Positions 53,700-64,000 of a stretch of DNA of 64,000 bases are shown here, piece after piece. The position numbers and the translations under genes are program-made. The stretch lies in contig NC_090445.1 of assembly GCF_031143425.1 (NCBI RefSeq), forward strand, positions 817,424,317-817,488,316, in the 5' to 3' direction. Below the pieces are notes generated by a model, which worked only from the letters and a program-made list of their open reading frames with translations, did no database searches and was not told the DNA's origin. Every line of letters starts with the position of its first letter. The stretch's first letter is position 1. This DNA comes from Pleurodeles waltl. Its lineage: Eukaryota > Chordata > Amphibia > Caudata > Salamandridae.

Positions 53700-56600
53700 A
53701 AGTTATTATAATCTTCCACAGAAAGGGCAGACGTTTCTAGTACATAACTACAGCATGTGCCAAGAAAGGAGCCACTTTGGGGAGTTAGCTGGTGGAAAAT
53801 CCATCAGCGCCTACCATTATTTGTACAATGTCCTCCACCAAATGTGGCCACCGGTAATGTACTCCCAAAACTGGTAGATACCTTCGTAACAGACAGGGAA
53901 CGTTTTCTTAGCATGCTTTGTTTTCCATGAAAGTCTGCAACCACTTCCACCAATGGAATAACATAGGCACCCTCAGCCCCCGGGGGAGGGAGAGTTGCGG
54001 GGGGGCTCAGCACAGTACACTGTGCAGAGGTGACTGGTCCCTGACTGAGCCAGAGGGGAGGGGGCCTCCTATAGATAATCTGCAAGAGGGTGGGGCTCAA
54101 GTTTCGTAACGCCACTGACTTCCACAGCATTCTTTCTTGGAGCTAGTCTTCCAGCCACATTGGCAGATCACATGACTGGGCAGCTGATCCACCATCATTT
54201 ATGGTAAACTCAACTCTGACGCTTTGCTGAGTTGCACAAAGAACCATAGGAGATTCCCCTGTCAGCCTTCTGTGGGAAGTGCGAACAGAGAATTAGCCAT
54301 TTTTGTGCATCTGTTGTTACTGTTCTTTACATTAAGACATAATTCCCTTTCCTCCCTCACTCAGCAACCTCCAAGAGCCCAGCTATTTCCCGTTCTTAGC
54401 AGCAAGGTGGGTTAGCAATAGAGGCTACAGATTTACACAAGTCAAGAAGACAGAATTGCTAAATAATTGCTGATATCATTTATCTATTTTTTAATGTACA
54501 TATTAAGCATTAAACAGTACTTGTAATATATTACCAGAAAAAAATAACACTGACTGGTCAGCAGTTTAAGGTTAAAGAAATGCCCAATGAATATATCAAA
54601 AACTATGAACGATACCTTTATAATCAGGACTCAATCGCTCACACGAGTCAGGGATCGGGGAGAAGAAGTATTAAGCTGGATTCTGGTGGTGTTTAACATA
54701 AGGTCCACAGTAACATCACAGAAATATTATTGACAGTGCTTTATCTTATTTACTCATTCCATAACCAGTTGAAATCCAACATGTCTTCTGTTAGGGCTGA
54801 GATAAAGATGAATTAGTTGAACGACAAGGACCCAGACCAAATGATTCTGGCAATGACACTTCCAATTTCAATTTTGGGTAAGGCAAGTTTCAAAAAAACC
54901 TCATTACTCCACTTCCCATTTGGGTCTGAACAAAAAAAAACACTAGGCTGGTTCTTGGGTGAATGTGAGCTCTACTCAAATGGGACACAAAAACAATATA
55001 ATATCAATGGTCTTGGTTTTCTCCCTAGGCTATTTCTATCACATAAATTATGTAGGGTAAAGTGATTACTTAAGTAGAAATGTAGTAAAAAAAACTAGGC
55101 AAGAATTCCCTGAAACAAAAGGAGTTGTAGTTATCTTTGTCCGAGTTATATACAAAAATGTATCTTCAATCACTGTTTTGGACTCCTCTGTGCACCTAGG
55201 GAATAGGAGACTCTCAAAGTCCAATTTCTGGGCCACAGGTGATGGGGAAAAATGATGCAAGCTTAACTTCCTAGTGAACGTGTGCCTTATTAATCAAATG
55301 TATGGTACTCTGATAGACTATCACCCTTGATCACCAAGTGGCTTGAGTTCCTTTTACGGTCGTTTAAACAGAGTCACTACATCCATAAATCTGGTATCCC
55401 CCTTAAAGATAAATTAAAGAATTAAAATTGTTCTTCAACAACCACAATCCTGAGAATCTTTTTGTGAGACAGAATCATGTTGATATGAAATTGGGCACCA
55501 AACATGCATCCACAGAACAACATTCTCACTGTTGAAAACAGAGAAGATGCTAAGGGCCTGCACTGCACCTCAAGAAAATAGCCTTCCACATAAAAATCTA
55601 TAAGCCACATAACCCAAAATGCTCAAAAGATTGACCACCTCCATGGGGGCTGCAGGATACCCAAATATAGGGAACAGTTTAAGATGTATTTGACTGTAGC
55701 AAAGGTACTTTACACTTGCTGCAGTAAGGTCCTATGGCAATGAGGCACACATTTCAGGTATTCTCTTTTAACCAATTCTGAGCCATGTGATGTGCAACAC
55801 AAATAACAAAATTCATTGATCAGATGAGCCAATTGATGTTCGTTGCTAGTGCACAAAGGCAAGTTAACAGCTGCTTTATGGTATTCAGAGCCCTGCTGGA
55901 AGACTTTCTATCTGGTGCTCAAACCTCCAAGGTCTCCAAAGAAGAGACCCAAGTGTGCAAAGGTAAGCTCTTCAAAACAGTGCACTCAAACTGAGCTGTT
56001 AAAGAGATGGGTGCACCAGTCTTCCTCCCTCCTTCGACAGGAAGACTTCCCTTTGGGAAGTTGCAAATGCTTCTAAGGATGAACAATATCAGGTTTCAAG
56101 AGATTTTCAAAGTTGTTGTGGAGAATCACTCACGGTGACAGCAGACATATGCACAGCCTGTCATTTATAATACTGTTGAGCCCTCCAATGTAGAAGACTA
56201 GAAGGAAAATATTGAGTTGTAAGGCCTGTTCCTACAGAGCCTCTGCCAGCTGGGATAGGTGCCACCTTAATTCTCCACAAAGATGAGGGTTGTGGCATTA
56301 TCTGTGTGGTTCATCACCACTCTGGATTTCATCACTTTTATAGTAAGGCATTCAATGTCACAAAAGTTTCCTTCAGCTCCAACAAGCTTATGAGATGGAA
56401 TGACTCAGACCTATCCTACAAGATACTGCTGGAGAGTACCCCAAAATGCACCCCTTACTCACAGGAGTCATTGACGATTGTGGTTATTGAAAGGGATATT
56501 TCACCAAGAGGTTGGGAATGTGTCTGCAAGATAAAAAAACATGGACGTATAAACCTCGTGGCTTTAAATGGTCATCTAACAGTTGGTCCTAGTGCTCCAG

Positions 56601-57639
56601 CGGTTGTAGCTCCAGGTTACGCCTGTGGAGTTTAGCAACGTGGCACCATCCAAAGTAGCATCTTATTAGTCCAGGCAGTCTCCGGAACCACCAGACTTTC
56701 TGAGTCACATGGCTCCTGGCCCATTGTATATTTGACAGCCTTCACCCTGTCAATTTTTGCCATGTTGTAGTCCAGGATTATCATTGTGAACTGGATGCTC
56801 TTAGATATACTAAGGAGATATGAGGCCATTCGCTGAGAGCCCAACACAATATAGGTTACTGAAGGTCAGTGCTAGGCGAATCTCTGTCTCCTCCTTTGCT
56901 GCTGAATGAGTTAGGCAATAATCTGGATACAAATAGCAGTACACCAATTGCAAAAAAACGTCTCTGTTGGGGGCAGGATCTAAGTAAAGGAGTGGCACTG
57001 AGACCGAATTGCATGCTTCTGCACTCACAGTGTTGATTTCCCATTATAATATCAAGGTACAGCCTATGTTCCTGTAGAATGGAGAGATGGAAATAGGAAA
57101 TTATTTAGAGTTTAAAGAGATGCAGGACATCTGCCTAAAATTGTTAGCTGTCCCTTTCACCCTATGAAGGGCCTTGATTAGGACAGACATGTTAAATTGC
57201 AGCACCTGTGCAAACATGTTTGCCTGGTGTCGCAATTACAAGTCAGTTGGAGTTTTTCAACTCTTCTGCGTTCTATACAATAAATATCAGCATATCGACG
57301 TGTCAGACCTTGACAATATTTAGCAGGGAAGAGGCATGTAAAATTTCAAGTCATGTGGATTTTGGCATGGTGAGCACAACATCTGCAAGTTTATTTCACA
57401 TTACCACAGGGAAATACATAATTTATTTTATCTTTGTTATTTATTGCATATGGCAAACAATGATCACATGGGTATCATTATTTCTCAGGTGTGATAATAC
57501 ATAACACACCAATGCTGAGGCACTCATAATCGAGGCCCTTGAGTGTATAGCCAGGCATACACTCTAAATAGAGTGTAATGGATAGCCACAATTTCTTTGT
57601 GAATTCTTCACATAAGCCAAACTTCAGATAACCGCATTG
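53700..57639. other. Intron sequence, little recognised
   Basis: Around 53940-54115 is a GC-rich stretch whose right end, read inward, is CAGTGGCGTTACGAAAC, like a hAT terminus. I found no left partner or 8-bp duplication. The rest shows no family. Confidence 0.45.
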
Positions 57640-59638
57640 GTGTTCTATAGGTCCAGTGACAAAGATGGTCATCCTCCAAATTTTTGCCTGCCTACCTCCA
57701 TTTTCCTGACCCTGGTTTTAGGACTCTCCGCACTTTACCACTGATGACCAGGGCTAAAGTGCATATGCTTTCTCCCCTAAACATGGTAACATTGGCTCCT
57801 AAACAATTCGGATATTTAATTTACCTGTAAGTCCCTAGTAAAGTGCACTAGAGGTGCCCAGGGCCTGTAAATTAAATTCTACTAGTGGGCCTGCAGCACT
57901 TGTTGTGCTGATCACATACGTAGCCTCATTACCATGTCTCGGGTCTTCCACTGCAAGGCCTAGGTGTGCAGTTTCACTGCCACTTTGACTTGGCATTTAA
58001 AACTACTTGTCAAGCCTTGAACCCCTCTTTTTCTTCATATACATCATCCTTAAAGTAGGCCCTAGGTAATCCACAGGGCAGGGTGCTATGCAAGTAAAAG
58101 GCAGTACATGTACTTATGTGTTTTAAATGTCCTGGAAGTGGAAAACTCACACATTCATGTTCCACTACTATGAGGCCTGCTCCTCTCAGACCAGCATTAG
58201 AACTGCCGTTATATACTTTTAAGTGGTGGATTCTGATCAGAAAGGAGTAGCCCTGTCATGTTCAGCATGGCCAGAATTGTAATAGAAAGTCCTGCTTAGT
58301 GGTGAAGTTGGATTTAATATTACTATTTTAGAAATGCCACTTTTAGAAAGTGGGCATTTCTCTGCACTTACTGCTAACCGTGCCTTACTGCCTGTCTCCA
58401 ATCAAAGTCTGGGCTGTGCTGGTTGACAGCTCCCTTTGTGCATTCCTCCCAGGCAGCCATAAACAAAGGACGCTCAGTAACATCTGCATTCATCTGCATA
58501 CTGAATGGGTCTCCTTGCCCAAGTAGGGTGGTGGGGCTCTCGCTTACACTTCAAAGGCCAATCACCTGCCCGCATACAAAGAACTGATAATCCCCTATAG
58601 GGATCCTGGCAGACAGGACTGGGCTGAGAATGGAACTTGTGCACTTCATAACCACTCTTTGAAGTTCCCCCCACTTCAAAGGCATTGTTGGGTGTATATA
58701 TATATATATATCTCCTGATGAGATATATATATATATATATATCTCATCAGGACTCCTTTGCTGGAAGGACTACTGCCCTGCTTGTTGCCCTGCAGCCTGC
58801 TAGCCCCTGACTCTGCTGGAAGGACTCTGCCTTCCCCACAAGTGCACTGCAAGGGCTTGGATTGAGCATGCCTCCTATTTTGAAGTCTCAGGGCCACGAA
58901 GACTTCACCAAAGAGAAGAAAATCCTTGTGCGGCAGAAAATCGACACAACGCCTGCAGAAATTGACACAGCTCCTGCCTCATGGCTGAAGAATTGTGGCA
59001 TCACCTACCCTATTGATGCAGCACCTGCTCCTTCTTACCAGTGCATCAAGGATTTTTACTGCATCGTCTCTGGGCATCAAAATATCCCTGCATCGCAGTG
59101 AGAAACCAAGTCTGAGCTCCTGGAAATCAATGCATCATCTTGCAGCGAGGAAAGAAATAGCACATCATCTGTGCCGCGTCAAAAAATCTGACACAGCACC
59201 TTATTTTGCAACGCATTCCCTCCTCTGCAGCCTCCGTGCGTTGTTATTTTTGATGCATCCCAGGTACTGTGTGTTAAAAGGACACAAACACTGATTCTTA
59301 AGAATTGAGACTCATTTAAACCTTTAAAAAGTAATAACTTGACTTGTGTATATTGGATTTTTGTTGTTTTGGTCTCAATGTATTCAGATGAATATTATCT
59401 ATTTTCCTAAACTGATGTGGAGTACTTTTTGTGATGTTTTCACTGTGTTATTGTATGAGTTATTGCACAAATACTTTACACATTGCCTTCTAAGTTAAGC
59501 CTGCCTGCTCTGTGCCAGGCTGCCAGAGGGTGAGCACAGTATAATTTGGATTCTGTTGTGACTTACCCTGACTAGGATTGTGGTCCCTCCTTGGACAAGG
59601 GCTTATACCTCTGCCAACTAGAGACCCAATTTCTAATA
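57640..59638 (+). mobile_element. Solo LTR, 2.0-kb family, copy C (decayed)
   Basis: It is collinear with copy A in the same orientation: ctgatgaccagggctaaagtgcatatgc (57740), aattctactagtgggcctgcagc (57875), tttaatattactattttagaaatgccac (58310), cacaaatactttacacattgcc (59465) and ccaatttctaata at the end. Both ends are degraded: the left TG end is uncertain, the right CA has become TA, and no target duplication can be assigned. A TA repeat with an embedded palindrome sits where copy A has its TATA box. It appears to be the oldest of the three copies. Confidence 0.82.
58694..58750. repeat. TA repeat with palindromic spacer inside LTR copy C
   Basis: Two TA runs are separated by ctcctgatgaga, and ctcatcagg follows the second run. 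The segment can fold as a long AT hairpin. Confidence 0.9.
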
Positions 59639-59639
59639 G

Positions 59640-61410
59640 CTATGGACAGCTGCCAGGATCTGATCCAAAGTTAGCATTCTAAACATTTTGCAGGGGAAAT
59701 TAAATGCTTGTTTAACCTAATGGATAATGGAAGTCCAAAATGAGATGGAGCTCTCCTCCATTTTCCTTACAAGGAAATAGTAGACTCCATTTCTGGGGAT
59801 GGAATAGTCTATTGCTTGTTAAAAGAGAAGACCTTTTAACACCAGCAGAGGTGGCTAGGGTGTTGACTTGAGAGGTGTGGGTTGGATAGAGGCAGACGTG
59901 GACGCTGTAGAGGTTAGCTAAATGACAACAAAAGGGCTTGTGAATTAACATGTATATTGGTCCCCTGGTTGTAGCAAAGAGAACATTCTCCTGTCACTGA
60001 AGTGGAGTGGGACTCATCATAATGAGGAGGGGCATGTCTTCTGGGAAGTCATTGGGACATTTTAGGTCTCAGGTGCAGGGAGGGTCTGTACTTTCATATG
60101 AAACAGGTCATCTTCAACCATGGTTGAGTAAAGAAAAAGAGTCTCCAGTCAGGTATTTCGTTGACTAAGAGCTCCTAGCCTTGGAAAACTGGAAGATGTT
60201 TGCCAGCTCAAAGAAAGGCAGAGTTTTCAGCAGCAGCAGCAGAATGGCACTTAGCAATTTGGCATTCACCAAGATCATCTTGTACAGCTGGGGGGGAGCC
60301 TTATGCATAAAGGGCTAGATCAAGTTCTTCTCATTGACTGGGCTGTGGGACAGTCAATGGCTATTTACGTTTAGATTTACCAGTGCACAAACAAACAAGA
60401 GTTTATGGTACTAGTAGCATTGTTAATGAGGTCCTGCAAGATGCATCTTGGCGCTAAATAACTGATGTTTACTGTTACCTAATTCAATTACATTGATCTT
60501 ATTATACACAGAAGGAAGAAAGGCTTGTGTGCAACCACTGATATTTGAACCTGTGACAGTGACCAACAACAACACAAAGAGTATGGGGAACTTAGTGGAC
60601 AGACCGGTCAGGCCTGTTCAGCTGGTCATCAGATCACAACTGTAGTGATCTAATTTAGTTGTGAGGTATGGTAGTGGTAGCCGTGTTCTGTTGGGGGGTT
60701 CTCCTTACAGAATAGGTGGTCTCACACACATTATAGTGTCACGCTTCATCATTTGACCACCTATCCCCACCCAGGTAGGATGGTACCATCCTCAACCTCG
60801 TTGTTAAAAGAACTCTGAGGGAGTGCCGGAATGATATCTTTCTGAATAAAGTGGGGATCCAGTTAAGTGAAAATATGAGCTAAAATGTACCAGTGTGTCT
60901 TACACCTTTGATAGTGGTTTTTGTTGTTAAGGTTAAAAGCACAATTGGGACACTATTGGGTATAATGATTCATAGTGTCACCTTAGTCCCAATATCCAAC
61001 ATGTTTCTGCCTGCTTATCTAGCCGAACTGGTCTGGGGCATTCGTCAGGGCCTGGGATCCCTCCTATATACCGGGTATGTGCCTTTCCTAAACTAAAAAT
61101 GATGGGCACCACTATAATGCAATCTGGGCCTACCTGAGAGATAGCTCAGTTTGGGGTGGCCCTACGAGATAAGGGCAGGTTGCCCCTGGTCTGGGGAAGC
61201 CCCTTGTAGTCACACTTACATCAAAGGAAACATACTGCAGTAGAACCTAATCGGTTCCCTGTCCCAGCCACTTGTCATTATGACGTCAATACAACTTCTT
61301 TGAGTGGGCCATTACATTTTCTGAAGTTTACATATAATGCAGAATGCAACATGGCAAATATGTAATTCTTCTATAGAAAAAGTCAAACTAAGTCAAATTG
61401 AGCATCTTAC
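59640..61410. other. Intron sequence before the exon donor, nothing recognised
   Basis: No long frames with motifs, repeat ends or RNA genes were seen. Confidence 0.55.
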
Positions 61411-61551
61411 CTGGTCCAGTTCTTTTTTCTGTCTTAACCGCTCAGTGTCAGCCTCTGAGATGATTTTCAAAAGCTTCCGTTCTTCAGCTTCCTGGTTCTC
61501 AATAAACTGCTTGGTCTCAAGGCTTTGAAGCTTCATCTTTTGCAGTTCAGC
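61411..61551 (-). CDS. CFAP58: CFAP58 internal exon (first of three in the window)
   Basis: This exon encodes 47 residues of the coiled-coil protein CFAP58 (CCDC147), which acts in the axoneme and basal body of cilia and sperm flagella. The minus strand reads AELQKMKLQSLETK, then FIENQEAEERKLLKII, then ERLRQKKELDQ: a charged heptad-like coiled coil, matching the vertebrate family as I know it. It is 141 bp, phase 0 at both ends. The acceptor is a pyrimidine-rich tract ending CTCCAG before GCTGAACTG; the donor is CCAG followed by GTAAGA. The next residues of the family, VISERDILG, are exactly the start of the exon at 47475-47698. It lies in the last third of a protein of about 870 residues. 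The reading frame is open and no damage is visible. Confidence 0.95.
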
Positions 61552-62903
61552 CTGGAGAAGGCAAACAATGTCAGCAAATGATATACCAGTAACAGAACAG
61601 GATTAAATGCATGACAATAAAGCGCAACATGAAATAAGAATTAGTAAAGCCAATAGGTCTAGCCTTGGCAAGCCAATGCTTCTTTATTTATATCCTTTTT
61701 TGCAAATATATGCGATAAATATTAAAAGTGTAAAAGTAGTTTAAAAAGTAGTAAAACATAAAAGTGTCTAAAGGTGACATGAATATGTTTAAAACAATTA
61801 GCCATCACAAACGTGCCCCACTGAAAAACAGATGTAAACAATTACATGAAATGAATACAAAGATTGGCCTAAAAGTCTAGGACTAATATGGACTAGTTTC
61901 TAGGTGGAGGTGCACATGTGCAAGAGCAATATGCAGTCACTCAAAGTGAAGGAAGCCAATAGCTGAAATGGGCTGACCAGTTACCCCATGCCATAGACTG
62001 TGGTGCACGGAAGCAAATTGACATTAGTACTTGAACCGACCTATTGATGAAGAGGCCCTACAGAAAGTCTCTCTATGTATACAACTATGATTTTCTTTGG
62101 AGTTTTTTAAGCATGGGCCTGGTAAACAACTAAAGATGTCTCTAGGGCAGATCCTAAATAGAATGAAATCTACTATAATGTATAGAGTTTAGAAGGTCTA
62201 TGACCCATGTCTTATGCAATCCCAAACGATTTTAAAATATCATAGAGGATGCTAATTAAAGAAAGAGCAGTTTTCAATTTGACCTGCATGAAAAAGTGTG
62301 GATGGTTAAGTTTACCAAAGAAATTATAGTGAAACATAGGCAGTAAAGAGATATTTTATGAATGTTTGAGCTGGGCTGGTGAGATCAGAGTTAATCCCCT
62401 GAGTATTATGGCTGCCCAGGGATTTTCAATAATATCAAGAGAAGTCTGGAAGAATCATCACCACTCTGAAATAGCCTGAATTAACTATTTGCAGGCCCAA
62501 TGCGGTCACCTAGCCCTCCAGATATAAGAACTTATATTTGCTTAACATGCTTGAAAAGGGATAGAAGGAAGTAATTGTGAAGTGTAAATAAAGGACTCGG
62601 AAGTATTGATACACTCATTAAATTAAGCCTCCCCATTAAGGACTGAGCTAAATTTTGCCATTTGCTGCTGGACTTTGACTGACAAAGGCAAAATCATATA
62701 GTATTCTGAGTGCAGTTTAACCTCTAGCTACTCGACCACAGGGCTGGGTGGTGAATTGTGTGTGATGTTTGTTCTGAGAATAAATAATCTTTCTGTTATT
62801 GCAGGTTTGTATTTAGAATGTGAATGAAACACTTCAGCCAGTGAAATGATTGAAGGAAGGGCACTATCAGGATACACTGTAATGCTAAGTAACTGATAAT
62901 ATA
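61552..62903. other. Upstream intron, nothing recognised
   Basis: It begins (minus strand) with the polypyrimidine tract and AG acceptor of the exon at 61411-61551. The preceding CFAP58 exon was not found here. Confidence 0.55.
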
Positions 62904-62906
62904 TAA

Positions 62907-63481
62907 GGACTCGATTTAGAGCTTGGCAGAGAAGGTATTCAGTAGTAACAGTACCGGAGTACATTCTCCGTCAAACTACCATTCCACTCACATGATTTAC
63001 GGCTGGGTAGACCAACAGTACTTCGACAATGGAGCCTGCTCCTCTTTCATCCATCAAAGGATATTCATTCAATAGCGTGATGGATTGAGGTAAGCCACCT
63101 GACTGTCTGCCCAATCTAGAGTGGGCAGTCAGATGGATATTTTTTCAGTGTCTGTCACTGTTTGTCACCACCAGGTTAAAATCCCATAGTGTGGAGTCCA
63201 AGTATTTTATATTTTTAAGAAACAAACTCCAGCTTTGGGAATTTGTTCTGAAAAAAGTAAAACTTTGGAAAAGTTTAATGGCCAGTCGTAATGTTGAACG
63301 CAGTCCTCTGTCAAACGTTTCCAACATTGACAGGAATCGCAGTACAGTGGTTCCTGCCAACGTATAGGGATATCCCTGGTGCCGGCAGGTATTTCTAAAT
63401 TTGGCAGGCAAAGTAGAGGAGGTAAAGGTCTTCCTCATCATGTTTGCCCTTTCTCCGTCCCCCAAACCTTACATCAGGCCC
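62907..63481. mobile_element. MITE with TAA target duplication
   Basis: TAA lies on both sides (62904-62906, 63482-63484). The imperfect terminal inverted repeats are GGACTCGATTTAGAGCTTGGCAG at the left and GGGCCTGATGTAAGGTTTGGGGG read inward from the right. It is 575 bp and has no transposase. An inner inverted pair, gactgtctgccc..gggcagtc (63101-63131), is present. The open frame on the minus strand (63145-63465) shows no motif. TAA fits PIF/Harbinger-type insertion. Confidence 0.8.
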
Positions 63482-63484
63482 TAA

Positions 63485-64000
63485 ATTGGTATTGCCATTA
63501 AACTGACTGAGGTGTGCCAGTAGCAGAATGGAATAATAGAACTGGCTCCAAAACATTCAAACTATTATTCAATTAAGGGTACCAATGGGAACGAGTATCT
63601 TTCCACCATAAACCTGGGGATCTCGCCATGGGACCCAGAGTGCTTTCAGCATAGATACACCCAACAAATAAAACAGAGTTCAGAGAAATATCTGCTTAGC
63701 TAGAAAGTACAATATATAGACGATACTTATATTTAGTAAAGCAGAAGCCCGCTTTTCTTGTCTTTAAATCCAACTATAAAAAGGAAAGTAACAATACTTG
63801 AAAAAGAGAATCTCTTCATATAATTTCACAGCCTGTGGCAAACTATGAGATGGTAAAATCATAATTGGTCCCTTTATAAAGAAACGTGTGCGCTCCCTCA
63901 AGAAATGCTTTCACATTGTGCATGTACAAAGGATGTGAAAAAAACATTAACTCCGAAGCATCAATCTGGCACTTGGAAGGAGGCATCTCCGATTGCATTT
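63485..64000. other. Upstream intron, nothing recognised
   Basis: AT-rich. No exon or repeat terminus was recognised. Confidence 0.5.

Larger units (their letters stand above)
47699..61410 (-). other. CFAP58: CFAP58 intron, 13.7 kb
   Basis: This is the interval between two exons whose phases and protein sequence join without a gap. It has GT-AG borders on the minus strand. It contains a Ty3/Gypsy element (48021-53699) and a decayed long LTR (about 57640-59638). The rest shows no recognised gene. Confidence 0.92.

Overview
This is vertebrate nuclear DNA from a species with a very large, repeat-packed genome. Only about 0.5 kb codes for a host protein: three exons of one gene on the minus strand. 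The rest is intron filled with transposable elements and their remains. The mix fits a salamander, most likely a newt-like salamandrid: several DIRS tyrosine-recombinase retrotransposons, a Ty3/Gypsy element, L1 and CR1/L2 LINEs, very long solo LTRs, hAT elements, and short MITEs with 3-bp TAT/TTA/TAA target duplications. The species is an inference; the repeat content is read directly.

Host gene: three consecutive exons of CFAP58 (CCDC147), read right to left at 61411-61551, 47475-47698 and 10797-10908. Splice sites and phases join exactly (0/0, then 0/2, then 2/0). The introns between them are 13.7 kb and 36.6 kb. I found no further exon at either end, so the first and last stretches are parts of flanking introns.

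Layout. 1-10.8 kb: LINE 3' end inside a trinucleotide repeat, a GC-rich MITE made of 13 successive hairpins, a CR1/L2-type LINE, another MITE. 10.9-47.5 kb (intron): two hAT elements with 8-bp duplications, a DIRS gag fragment, a 1.5-kb minisatellite, an L1 split by a 2-kb solo LTR, a DIRS 5' half, a second 2-kb solo LTR carrying a foldback MITE, a nested DIRS complex (33.3-41.9 kb) with a MITE inside one recombinase gene, and a 3-kb solo LTR of a related family. 47.7-61.4 kb (intron): a nearly full-length but disabled Ty3/Gypsy element (48.0-53.7 kb) and a third, decayed copy of the 2-kb LTR family. 61.6-64 kb: one more MITE.

None of the element genes looks functional: each carries stops, frameshifts, deletions or insertions. 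I see no operon, CRISPR array, rRNA or tRNA gene. The most unusual structures are the multi-hairpin MITEs, the related 2-kb and 3-kb solo LTR families, and the layered insertions.
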